DNA of 64,000 nucleotides. Source: Phycisphaerales bacterium (GTDB lineage: Bacteria; Planctomycetota; Phycisphaerae; Phycisphaerales; UBA1924). Where the stretch lies: positions 193,406 through 257,405 of the forward strand of contig JADJMV010000008.1 of the NCBI GenBank assembly GCA_016709445.1. Reading direction: 5' to 3'. Below, in pieces: positions 28,859-37,289 of this stretch. Positions within the stretch are counted from its first letter, which is position 1, and each line of letters begins with the position of its first letter. The translations under genes and the position numbers were made by a program. The notes beneath the pieces were generated by a model. It did no database searches and was not told the origin of the DNA. It saw only the letters and a program-made list of their open reading frames with translations.

Positions 28859-30688
28859 TCACCGGACCGAGACGACCTGGCCCGCCGGGTTGAGCCCGTC
28901 GATCGAGATCCCGCCCCAGGTGGTGAGCCGGGAGCCGAGCGTGGACGCCAGTGTCGGCGCGCCCGTGAGATCGGACAGGTTCGCGGAGTGCCAGACCTTG
29001 CCGCCGTCTCCCGTCCATACCGCCTGCACGCGACCCGCCGAGTCGAGACCGACGATGTTCAGCCCGTTCCAGCTCGTCACGTAGCTCATGAGCGGGCCGA
29101 CGAATGCCGGCGTCGGTTCGCCCTTCGGCGTGAGCTGAGAGTCGGAGAGATTCGTGTAGCTCCATCCGCCCGCCCCGCCCTGGGCGGCCGGATCGAAGAC
29201 GTACGTGACCACCTCGCCGGCCTGGGTCAGTCCGGCCACGTACGACTTGCCGACCTTGTCGGTGAACGTGGTGACGGTGCTGGTGATGTTCTCAGCGCCC
29301 GTGAGGTTGGTCGTTCGGTTCGTGCCGCGCCAGAACCCGCCCTCGTCGCGTTCCGCGGTAAACAGCCCGTCGTCGGTGGTAATCGCGACCACCAGGCGGC
29401 CGTCCGACGCCTTGAACGCCTCGATATCCGCGGGAGAGACCCCGAGTTGGTCACCCAGGGCGTAGCGGTCGATGTCCACGACGCTCCATGTGTCGGTGCC
29501 CGTCCGCAGGTCGTAGACGAGCGCGTCGTTCATCGCGTCGAACACCCCGGAGACCAGCACCGTGTCGTTCCCGACCGGCGAGTCCGGCACGATCCGCACG
29601 CCCAAGGCCATCGGCTTTTCCGACGCATGGTCCGCCGTGGACGTAAACCCGATCATCTGGGCCGTCGAACCGTTGCCCGAGAGTTTGAGCAAGGTCTGGA
29701 GCCCCGAGTCACCATCCACGAGTGTCGCGAACCCACTCTCCGAGGTCCAAGTGCCAGAACCGACCGCGGTCCCCACGTCGCCGGAATCCGCGTCGGCAAG
29801 CTGGTAGATCGTGTAGGTATTGTCGTTCGCGAGGTCGACGCGCCAAGCCGCCGCCGGCCCGCCGATCAGGTTCGTCGTGAACTCGCCATCGGCCAGCACC
29901 CCGAACCGGTAGGAGCCGACGAAATCGGCGTCGGTCGCCTGGACGGCCTGCCGGATCGCGCAACCCATCCACACGTCCCCGTCCGACGTGTCCAGATCCG
30001 CGAGCAGCAGCACCGACTTGTCCTCGGACACGTAGATCGTGCCCCCGCCGCCCCCGCCAAAGGCAAAGTCGAGCCGACCGTGGTCGGGCGCAACGCTGTA
30101 CTCGAAGCCCTCACCCCCGTAGGTCGGATCGCCAAACGCACCGATGGCAAAGCTGAAGAAGCCGCCGACCGAATTCAGCACGAGCGTCCCGTGCCGGGTG
30201 TAGACCTGCCCGTCGATCAGCTGGGTGAACTGCAAAACCCAGTTGCCCGACAGATCGCTCGCGACGGCGTCGGACGACCGCTCGACGACGGCCGCGATCT
30301 CCGCGCCCGAGCCGTCGTCGTTCCACCCGCCCAGCCACCCCAGCGGATATCCCTCCCCCGCGATGAACCTGGAACCGATGCGCGTGTCGTAGTCCGACGT
30401 GAGCATCACCGCCCGGCTCGCGCCGCCGGCGCCGTCGATCAGGTCTCCGATCGCGGTCGGGCTCGGGCCCTGAGGCCCCGAGTTGCTGGGGATGTACACA
30501 TCCCCCGTGACCGAACGGTCCGACCGCCAGTCCAACTCCGCCATATAGGCGCCAAAGCCATCGACCTTGTCGTACGTCAGCCCCACCATCGCCAGGTCGT
30601 GGGACGCGCTGAGCACGACCCGATCTTCCAGACGCTCAGAGACCGACCGCTCAATCTGCCCGCTCCTGCGGACCTTGGACCCACGCAT
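28859..30688 (-). CDS. Large planctomycete extracellular protein with LEPR-type N-terminal motif
   Basis: A 609-residue product up to the TGA, about 745 if the stop is read through or is an error. The basic N-terminus followed by RLEDRVVLSA matches the LEPR-type motif found at the start of many very large planctomycete exported proteins. The rest is beta-rich, Gly/Asp/Thr-rich and poor in Cys, consistent with an extracellular or surface role. The C-terminal part holds repeats of about 55 residues (W-N/G-GLNI/SI-x-GL-x-x-AG, a Trp-rich segment, then W-x-x-A-N/D-L/I-T/S). The TGA falls exactly where the other repeats have Trp. No enzymatic motif is recognised. Confidence 0.8.
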   Translation of the reverse strand: MRGSKVRRSGQIERSVSERLEDRVVLSASHDLAMVGLTYDKVDGFGAYMAELDWRSDRSVTGDVYIPSNSGPQGPSPTAIGDLIDGAGGASRAVMLTSDYDTRIGSRFIAGEGYPLGWLGGWNDDGSGAEIAAVVERSSDAVASDLSGNWVLQFTQLIDGQVYTRHGTLVLNSVGGFFSFAIGAFGDPTYGGEGFEYSVAPDHGRLDFAFGGGGGGTIYVSEDKSVLLLADLDTSDGDVWMGCAIRQAVQATDADFVGSYRFGVLADGEFTTNLIGGPAAAWRVDLANDNTYTIYQLADADSGDVGTAVGSGTWTSESGFATLVDGDSGLQTLLKLSGNGSTAQMIGFTSTADHASEKPMALGVRIVPDSPVGNDTVLVSGVFDAMNDALVYDLRTGTDTWSVVDIDRYALGDQLGVSPADIEAFKASDGRLVVAITTDDGLFTAERDEGGFWRGTNRTTNLTGAENITSTVTTFTDKVGKSYVAGLTQAGEVVTYVFDPAAQGGAGGWSYTNLSDSQLTPKGEPTPAFVGPLMSYVTSWNGLNIVGLDSAGRVQAVWTGDGGKVWHSANLSDLTGAPTLASTLGSRLTTWGGISIDGLNPAGQVVSVR

Positions 30689-30855
30689 CTCGCACTCTCC
30701 TGTTCGGACGCAGTTTGGAGTAGCGCCACGGGGTGCTCACTCCCGACGGACCGGGGTCCGCGTCGACTGCCCATCCCAGTGTACCGCATCCAGTCCGTGC
30801 AACCAACCCCAACCCGGCCCGGACCATTCCCGACCACAACACCCGACGCTCCAAT

Positions 30856-30886
30856 GAAAAACGAACTGGGCCCTCCCCAGTTCGTT
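30856..30886 (-). terminator. Rho-independent terminator after the tricorn-like protease gene
   Basis: On the minus strand an 11-bp perfect stem (AACGAACTGGG with CCCAGTTCGTT, five-base loop) runs into a T-run (TTTTT). It begins 30 bases past the protease stop codon and precedes the surface-protein gene, so it separates the two transcription units. Confidence 0.85.
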
Positions 30887-30915
30887 GCGGGCGGCGAGTT
30901 GGATGAGGACCGGTG

Positions 30916-33900
30916 TTACTTGTCCTCTTCTCGGACCCCCATCCCCGATCGGTCCGGATCGGCCGGACGCTGCGGCGGGTGGTAGCCGTTGGTCTGGATC
31001 TCGCTGAGCATCAGATTGATCGCCGCCTCGAGCTGCGGGTCGATGCCCTGGGCGAACTTGGCCGGATCATCAACCACCTCGATATCCGGTTCGACGCCGT
31101 TGCCCTCGATGCCCCACGTGCCGTCCTGCTCATAGAACCCGAAGTTCGGCACCGTCGTCGCGCCGCCGTCGATCAACCCGGGCACACCAGAGATGCCGAC
31201 GAGGCCGCCCCACGTCCGCATCCCGATCAGCTTCCCGAGCTTGTTGAACCGGAACAGCCATGGGAACATGTCGCCGCCCGAGCCCGCCAAACCGTTGATC
31301 AGCATGCACTTGGGACCCTGGTGCGAGTCCGGCGGCCAGGGCCAATCCTTCCCGTCCCGACGGGCCCAGTAGTTCGTGCGAGGACGATTGAGCAACTCGA
31401 TGAACCGCGTCGGGATCTGCCCTCCCCCGTTCCAACGCTCGTCCACGATCAGGGCCGCCTTGCCGATCTGTCCGTAGAACTGGCGGAACAGGTCGTTCTG
31501 CCCGTTCACGCCGGTATCGGGGACGTAGATGTATCCGACCTGGCCGTCGGAGGCCTCCTCGACGCGCTTGCGGTTCGCCTCGATCCAGGCGCGATAGCGG
31601 AGGCTCATCTCCGACCCCATCGGCTTGATCGTGAAATCCCGCTCGTGACGGGCCTCGTCGTCGCCCGTCAACGCGTCGGCGAAGGTGAGCGTGGTGTCCC
31701 GCTCCGCGAGGCCGACGAACGCCGCCCAGGGGTCCTCGCCCGTGTCGATCGCCCTCCCATTCACCGCGAGGAGATAGGTCCCCGCCTTGACGTCCATGCC
31801 CTGCTGCTTGAGCGGGTTACGGGCGTGGGTATCCCACGCCGCCCCCTCGTAGAGCTTGGTGATGCGGTAGGCCGAGTGCGTCTTGCCCTCCGCGTCCGTC
31901 TCTGAAGCGATCTCGAAGTCCGCCCCGAGCATGCCGACCGAGGTGGAAGGCTCCTCCTCCCCGTCGCCCCCGAAGTAGTACGCATGCCCGACGTTCAGCT
32001 CGGAGATCATCTCCCCGATGATGAAGCTCACATCCTCGCGGCTGGCGGCGTCGGCGAGCATGCTGTGGTAGCGCGTGTACACCTCGTCCCAGTCCACGCC
32101 GTGCATGTTCTTGACATAGAAGAAGTCGCGGTGACGCCTCCAGGCGTCGGTGAAGATCTCCTCCCACTCGGCACGCGGATCGACCACCTTCTCCAGCCCC
32201 TCGGTCGACAGGGGCGAACTCATCGACTGCCCGGCGCTGGCCCCCACGATCCCAAACCGGGTCGGGCCCTGCGCCACAAGCAGCTTCTTCCCATCGGCCG
32301 AGATGTCCACAAGCCCCGCGCCGCCGATGACGGTCTTCTCCTCAGGTGCATCATCCGAGGGGTCGATCAGCTTGACCGAGGGCGGCCCGTCCGGCGACTG
32401 CCGCACGTAAATGAGCTGGCCCTGGTCGTTGGAGACGAGCGAGGAGAAGTTCCCCGCGGGCGCCGGGAGCGCGAAGCCCCGCTCCTCGAACCCATCGAAC
32501 TCGATCTCGACGGGCTTGTTGTCGGCCTCGCCGCTCCCCTCGACGGCCGAGGCGTCGGGCTGCTCGTCCGTCTTGGTCGCCTCCCACGGACCCGAGAAGC
32601 CCAGCTCGACCAGGCTCCACGTGCCCGTCAGCTTGTCGCCGCTCAGTGCCGCCTCGATCTTTGAGGTCATGCCCTGCTGCGTCCGTGTGGCGGTGAACTT
32701 GCCGGTGCCTTCGTCGAAGGTCACCGAGTCGTAGTCGTTCTTCTCACCCATCGCCTCGCTCGAGCCCACGATCGAGCCGTCCTCGCGCACGATGATCGTC
32801 ATCTTGAACTCGATCTCGGTCAGCTGCATGCCGGGGATCTTGTCGAGCCCCGAGGCCTTGCCGGTCCAAACGCCGTGGATCGGGCTCTTGGGCGCGTCCG
32901 CCGGCTCCTGGTCCTTCGCCTTCCCGTTGTCGGCCGCCTCGCCCCCGGCATCGGTCGCCTGGCCGCCATCCTTGCCCGCCCCGTCCCCGGCCTTCTCCTC
33001 GGCCTTGTCGTCCTTCCACGTCTCCTCGTCGCTCTCGATCTTCTGATGGTTCTCCACCTTCGCCGTGAGCGGCACCGCGATCAACCGGCCCGTGCCCGAA
33101 TACACAAAGCTGGTGCCCACGTCCTCGTACTGCGGGGCGGTGAACTCACGGCTCGACGCATAGAACAGGTAGTCGCCCTTCCGGCTGAAAGCCGGCTGGG
33201 AATCGTTGAAGAACCCGCCGGTGACCTGGTGCGCCTCGTCGGTCTCGAGGTCGTAGACGTAGATCGCCGAGGTGCCCGAGTCGGCCCCAACCTTGTTGTA
33301 CGCAACCCAGCGGGAATCCTTCGACCAGCTCACTCCCGGCTGATTCGCCCACTCGTCCCGGTCGAGCACGCGCTGCTCGCCCGTCTCGAGCGTCACGAGG
33401 ATCAGGCTGCCCGCCTTGTCCGTGACGATGAGCTTCTCCGAATCCGGCGCCCAGTGGATCGAGAAGAAGTACGTCTGGTCCCCGTGGGTGACCTGCCGCG
33501 TCTCGCCCTTGCCGTCCGACTGCGACACGTACAGCTCGTACTCGCCGCTCGCGTCGGAGAAGTACGCGATCCAACGCCCGTCGGGGCTCCAAGAGGGCGT
33601 GCGTTCTGCCGCTCCGGAGGTGTCGGTAATCTGACGCGCCGGGCCGTGCTCCGCCGGCACCGTCCAGATATCGCCGCGTGCCTCGACCACCGCCCGCTTG
33701 CCCGTGGCCGAGATCCCGCCGCCGGCGATGAACTCCGAAGCGTCGACCGTCCGATCCCGGAGCTTCGGCCGGTCGCCCGGGATCGTGACCTTCACCTGCT
33801 GGCTCTTGCCGCTCCTCAGATCCAGCAGGTACAGCCCGGCGCCGTTCTGGAAAACGATCTCGCCCTCGCCCTTGTCCCCGGGGCCGATCGAGGGGAACTT

Positions 33901-34698
33901 GCAGTCGTATTCCTTGAACGACGTGACCTGCTCACGCCGGCCCGACGCCGTGTCGTACGACCAGATATTGAGCTTGTGCTCCGACCCGTTGTCCGAAAGG
34001 TAGTACACCCGGCTGCCATGCCACATCGGGATCGTGTCGGTCCCCTCCCAGTCGGTGATCCGCTTGCTCTCGTTGGTCTTCAGGTTGTACAGCCAGATGT
34101 CGGTGGCCATCCCGCCCCGATACCGCTTCCACGTCCGAGTGTCGCGCGAGTGCGGCGTATACGCCAGCCACACGCCGTCGTCGCTGATCGACCCGTTCGC
34201 GCCGTACGGCACCGGCAGCTTCGCCGGCAGCCCGCCATCAGGCGAGACCGTGAAGAGCTGGGTCTGCCTCGCCAGGCCCGCCAGCCCGTTCTGGAAAAAC
34301 AGCAGGTCGCCTCCCGCCGTCCAGTCGCTGAGCCACTCCCCAGACGGGTGGTGGGTCACGCGGTGCGGGATCCCGCCAGCCACCGGGAGCGTGTACAGAT
34401 CGCGTCCGCCGTCGTAGTTCCCGCTGAAGGCCACCGTCTGGCCGTCAGGGCTGAACTTCGCCAGGGCCTCGGATCCCTCCGGGCTCGAGAGACGCGTCGC
34501 CACGCCGCCACCCTTGGCTACAACCCAGAGGTCGTTCGCGTAGCTGAACACGATCTGCGTCTTGCTCACGTCCGGATAGCGGAGCATCCCCGCATGCGGC
34601 GTCGTCTGCTGTCCAAACGACGAGGACGCCGACCCCGCCAACGCCATCAAAGCAACCACCAGCGGGCGGCCAACACGGCAGACCGTTCGACATGTCAT
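30916..34698 (-). CDS. Secreted tricorn-like S41 family protease
   Basis: A 1260-residue protein. The start at 34698 has an excellent AAGGAG and gives a Sec signal (hydrophobic LVVALMALAGSASSSFGQ). The N-terminal half is a beta-propeller of WD/Kelch-like blades (SWSPDGRWIAYFSD, SWSKDSRWVAYN). The C-terminal part has a core and PDZ region followed by the S41 catalytic domain with nucleophile S1140 in GLAGSGGDMF. Tricorn proteases degrade oligopeptides fed through the propeller; exported versions are common in planctomycetes. Oddities: a low-complexity Asp/Glu/Lys/Ala insert plus a beta-barrel-like segment (HGVWTGKASG to TGTWSLVELG) between the propeller and the catalytic half, and Tyr in GYIYVPD where many tricorns have His. 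Confidence 0.92.
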   Translation of the reverse strand: MTCRTVCRVGRPLVVALMALAGSASSSFGQQTTPHAGMLRYPDVSKTQIVFSYANDLWVVAKGGGVATRLSSPEGSEALAKFSPDGQTVAFSGNYDGGRDLYTLPVAGGIPHRVTHHPSGEWLSDWTAGGDLLFFQNGLAGLARQTQLFTVSPDGGLPAKLPVPYGANGSISDDGVWLAYTPHSRDTRTWKRYRGGMATDIWLYNLKTNESKRITDWEGTDTIPMWHGSRVYYLSDNGSEHKLNIWSYDTASGRREQVTSFKEYDCKFPSIGPGDKGEGEIVFQNGAGLYLLDLRSGKSQQVKVTIPGDRPKLRDRTVDASEFIAGGGISATGKRAVVEARGDIWTVPAEHGPARQITDTSGAAERTPSWSPDGRWIAYFSDASGEYELYVSQSDGKGETRQVTHGDQTYFFSIHWAPDSEKLIVTDKAGSLILVTLETGEQRVLDRDEWANQPGVSWSKDSRWVAYNKVGADSGTSAIYVYDLETDEAHQVTGGFFNDSQPAFSRKGDYLFYASSREFTAPQYEDVGTSFVYSGTGRLIAVPLTAKVENHQKIESDEETWKDDKAEEKAGDGAGKDGGQATDAGGEAADNGKAKDQEPADAPKSPIHGVWTGKASGLDKIPGMQLTEIEFKMTIIVREDGSIVGSSEAMGEKNDYDSVTFDEGTGKFTATRTQQGMTSKIEAALSGDKLTGTWSLVELGFSGPWEATKTDEQPDASAVEGSGEADNKPVEIEFDGFEERGFALPAPAGNFSSLVSNDQGQLIYVRQSPDGPPSVKLIDPSDDAPEEKTVIGGAGLVDISADGKKLLVAQGPTRFGIVGASAGQSMSSPLSTEGLEKVVDPRAEWEEIFTDAWRRHRDFFYVKNMHGVDWDEVYTRYHSMLADAASREDVSFIIGEMISELNVGHAYYFGGDGEEEPSTSVGMLGADFEIASETDAEGKTHSAYRITKLYEGAAWDTHARNPLKQQGMDVKAGTYLLAVNGRAIDTGEDPWAAFVGLAERDTTLTFADALTGDDEARHERDFTIKPMGSEMSLRYRAWIEANRKRVEEASDGQVGYIYVPDTGVNGQNDLFRQFYGQIGKAALIVDERWNGGGQIPTRFIELLNRPRTNYWARRDGKDWPWPPDSHQGPKCMLINGLAGSGGDMFPWLFRFNKLGKLIGMRTWGGLVGISGVPGLIDGGATTVPNFGFYEQDGTWGIEGNGVEPDIEVVDDPAKFAQGIDPQLEAAINLMLSEIQTNGYHPPQRPADPDRSGMGVREEDK

Positions 34699-34952
34699 TC
34701 GCGTACTCCTTCTGAAAGCCCGACCCCGGCGCCCCCCATTGGGAGCCACTTGTTCCGGTGCGCCGGTGGCAGGTTTCAGGCCAAGAGGTTAGCCCGAGCC
34801 AGCACGGCGGCCACCGCTCGGCCCCCTCCGACCCGCCGTCCAGTGATTCCGCCGGCTCCCACGCTCGGGCCAAGCCGACGCGAGGGTGCACCCTGCCGAT
34901 GCCAATCCAAAACGACAACACCGGCGGCCGCTGGCCACCGGTGTTTCGAAAG

Positions 34953-35024
34953 AGCGGGTGAAGGGACTTGAACCCTCGACTTTCACGTTGGCAACGTGAC
35001 GCTCTACCACTGAGCTACACCCGC
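34953..35024 (-). tRNA. tRNA-Gly (anticodon GCC)
   Basis: A 72-base cloverleaf on the minus strand. The acceptor stem GCGGGTG pairs with CACCCGC, with a U discriminator. The D arm has AGCTCAGTGGTAGAGC, the anticodon arm has a TTGCCAA loop with anticodon GCC at 34990-34992, and the T arm has GGTTCAAGTCC. The 3' CCA is not encoded, as the sequence continues TCTTTCG. It reads GGC and GGU codons. Confidence 0.98.
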
Positions 35025-35064
35025 GAAATGTCGCCCCCAGGCCATGAGGCTCGGGGAGCCCCAG

Positions 35065-35093
35065 AAAGTAGCCCAGAACCTCCGAGGTGTCAA
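35065..35093 (-). promoter_or_regulatory. Sigma-70-type promoter of tRNA-Gly
   Basis: On the minus strand a consensus -35 box TTGACA (35093-35088), a 17-base spacer and a -10 box TACTTT (35070-35065) precede the tRNA 5' end by 40 bases. Spacing and the perfect -35 make this one of the clearest promoters in the window. Confidence 0.75.
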
Positions 35094-35132
35094 CCAAAGG
35101 GCCGGCCTCCAGCCCCGAAGCCCTCTCCAACG

Positions 35133-36371
35133 CTACCGGCTCGCCGTTTCTCGGCCTGACCTCCGGCCGTCAGGGATCGCCTCGGTCACCTGGGACGACG
35201 TGTAAGCATTTGCCATCCATGGCTGGGACGTATGCGGCCCATCGACCAGGAGCAGGGGAATCCCCGTCTGCCCGAGATCCCGCAGCTTGTCCCAACCCGG
35301 GGCGTTCAGGCTCGTGCAGTCCGCCACCAGCGGCACGACGCCTCCCGCCCGCAACGCCGACTTGACCGGGTCCCGATCGAGCACCGCCGCCTTGAGCGCC
35401 TGGCAATTCAGGCACCAATCCGCAGTGAAATCGACCACGACCACGTGCCCCTCGTCGATCGCCCGCTGGTAGGTCTCCTGGGTGAAGGGCTGCCAGAAGT
35501 CGTCCAGGATCTTCGCCGTGCGGTTCACAGCAATGAGCACCGCAACCGCGGCAAAGATCACGCCGAGTCCCCCGAAACAGGCCCGCCGCCCCGCAGACCT
35601 CGTGATCTGAACCGTCCGAAACGCCAACCACCCCCCCGCCGCCACCGCAAACGCCGCGATGGCCCACCAGTGCCAAGCCTTCACCCACGCCGGCAGCGCC
35701 GCGGCCCTGACGGGGTCGGACTTCAGGATCGCCCCGATGCCGGCCCCGACGAAATACGCCGCGGCCGCGAGGAGCAGCAGCCCCATCACCTGCTTGACCA
35801 ATTCACTCGCCGGGCCCGTCCGCGGGATCTTCGAAATCCATTGGGGCCGCAACGCAAGCACCATATAGGGCAGAGCCATGCCCACACCCAGCGAGGTGAA
35901 GATCACCATGATCGTGGCCGCGGGGAGCGTCGCGGCCCCGGCAAGCGCCCCGGCGACGAATCCAAAGCAGGGTAAACCCAACACCGCGGTCATGACCCCG
36001 AAGAGGAAGGAGCCCCACGCCGAATCGGCCTTGGGGCTCAGCGCGTACGCCTTCTGCGGCAACGAGATGCTGAAGGCCCCCATGATCCCCACGCCCATCA
36101 CGCCGATCAGGACGCCGATCCCGAGCGTCACCCACCAGACTCCGAAGATACGAGAGGGATCAGTCACCGACGCGAAGAGCGCCACCGGAAGCCCGATTCC
36201 AGACCAGAACGCCACCACCCCCAACGACATCCACGCCCCCAGGTACGCCGACCGCCTCGGGTGACCCGCGTGCTTGCTGATCGTCAGCACCTTGATCGGA
36301 ATCACAGGCAGCACGCACGGCGTGAGATTGAGCACAAACCCGCCGACGACCCCCACCAAGCCCAGTACCAC
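35133..36371 (-). CDS. dsbD: DsbD-like thiol:disulfide interchange protein, membrane and thioredoxin part
   Basis: This frame (nominal GTG at 36371, open to about 36410) encodes the transmembrane domain of a DsbD/ScsB-type reductase, with eight or so hydrophobic helices and the two conserved cysteines (LTPCVLPVIP and GLPCFGF). It is followed by a periplasmic thioredoxin domain with WCLNC. The family moves electrons from cytoplasmic thioredoxin through the membrane to periplasmic partners. The N-terminal periplasmic domain is in a different frame immediately upstream (36302-37126); the two overlap because of a frameshift near 36405-36415. All cysteine pairs of the full protein are present across the pieces. 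Confidence 0.88.
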   Translation of the reverse strand: MVLGLVGVVGGFVLNLTPCVLPVIPIKVLTISKHAGHPRRSAYLGAWMSLGVVAFWSGIGLPVALFASVTDPSRIFGVWWVTLGIGVLIGVMGVGIMGAFSISLPQKAYALSPKADSAWGSFLFGVMTAVLGLPCFGFVAGALAGAATLPAATIMVIFTSLGVGMALPYMVLALRPQWISKIPRTGPASELVKQVMGLLLLAAAAYFVGAGIGAILKSDPVRAAALPAWVKAWHWWAIAAFAVAAGGWLAFRTVQITRSAGRRACFGGLGVIFAAVAVLIAVNRTAKILDDFWQPFTQETYQRAIDEGHVVVVDFTADWCLNCQALKAAVLDRDPVKSALRAGGVVPLVADCTSLNAPGWDKLRDLGQTGIPLLLVDGPHTSQPWMANAYTSSQVTEAIPDGRRSGRETASR

Positions 36372-37126
36372 AACCGCCCCCAGCCCTCCCGACGAAGGCA
36401 GAGGGATGAAACCCAGAACTTGGGGCGAGACGAGCCCACGGCGGGAGCCGGCCCCGCACCCTCATCGCCCGGTCCGGCGGCAAGCATGCCACGGTCGAAC
36501 CCGGCGAACGCCGGGGCATCCAGCGTCGGCCCCACCGGGCCCGTCGCATCGACAGACAGCGCGACGGTGTGGTCCTCATTCTGCGGCATCTCGCACGTCT
36601 GGTCGTTGCACGCCTGGTACGCAACCGCCACATGCAATTCGATGGCGCCGGCAGCCGCGGCCGGAATGTGGACCGGCACAAACGCGACCGCCTCACCCTC
36701 GTACACCTCGTACGGCTCTGGCCGCCCCGAACCGGTCAGGTCGATCGCCACCGTGTGCGCCTCGGGCCACTGGATCGGCCCGCTGGTCACTCCGACCGGC
36801 CCCGTCACCCCGATGGCCGTCGGATAGGCCGTGAAGCCCGTCTTCTCCCAGGAAGCCGGCAGCCGCGGCTCGTGCGTGTGAACATGCCACCCGGGCTCCT
36901 GGTCGAGCACGACCGCCAGCACGAGCGTCCCGCCCGGCGCGACCACGGTGTCCGAGGGGATAACCCGCACAGACACCGTCTCCCCACCCTTGCTCGCCAT
37001 GCTCGGCAGGCCGAAGGACTTCCCGGCCGTCGCAGGCTGCCCAAGGCACGGCCGCGCCGTCATCACCGCCCCAAGCAGGCAGAGCACGAGGCCGGTCAGG
37101 AGGGAACGAGAGGAGGTCCATCGCAT
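36302..37126 (-). CDS. dsbD: DsbD-like protein, N-terminal periplasmic domain (frameshifted)
   Basis: It starts at 37126 with a signal peptide (SSRSLLTGLVLCLLGAVM) and encodes the DsbD alpha (DsbC-interacting) domain, including AYQACNDQTCEMP with its redox Cys pair. Good homology-like sequence stops at SRPKFWVS; from about 36410 this frame yields unrelated residues to 36302, while the frame shifted by one base continues FIPLPSSGGLG into the first membrane helix. A missing base in the GGGTTTC stretch would restore a single protein of about 660 residues. The start is divergent from fliM across 163 bases. Confidence 0.82.
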   Translation of the reverse strand: MRWTSSRSLLTGLVLCLLGAVMTARPCLGQPATAGKSFGLPSMASKGGETVSVRVIPSDTVVAPGGTLVLAVVLDQEPGWHVHTHEPRLPASWEKTGFTAYPTAIGVTGPVGVTSGPIQWPEAHTVAIDLTGSGRPEPYEVYEGEAVAFVPVHIPAAAAGAIELHVAVAYQACNDQTCEMPQNEDHTVALSVDATGPVGPTLDAPAFAGFDRGMLAAGPGDEGAGPAPAVGSSRPKFWVSSLCLRREGWGRLWYWAWWGSSAGLCSISRRACCL

Positions 37127-37289
37127 GGCTGATGATTGGACCCTCCGCCCCTCGGTGGTATTCCGCCCACACGATTCCCCGATCGACACCCCCTCAAGCG
37201 CGAGACTCCCGGATTCCGATAGTGGGTTCCAGCAACCGCGTCCCGCGGGAGGGCTGTTCGCCCGCCCCGCGGCCGTGCCAGGGCCGCCG

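Noticed and set aside
28859..28861. UGA as selenocysteine
   Set aside because: The position is Trp in sister repeats, the protein is not a redox enzyme, and no SECIS-like hairpin is evident just after the codon.
26014..30985. Long plus-strand frames opposite the two-component pair and the surface protein (about 770 and 950 codons)
   Set aside because: They are Arg/Pro/His-rich antisense shadows of well-recognised minus-strand genes and have no domain or signal.
37125..37289. Longer fliM starting at 37125, sharing a CATG with the dsbD start
   Set aside because: It would bury the CheY-binding peptide 55 residues inside the protein; the family has it at the N-terminus.
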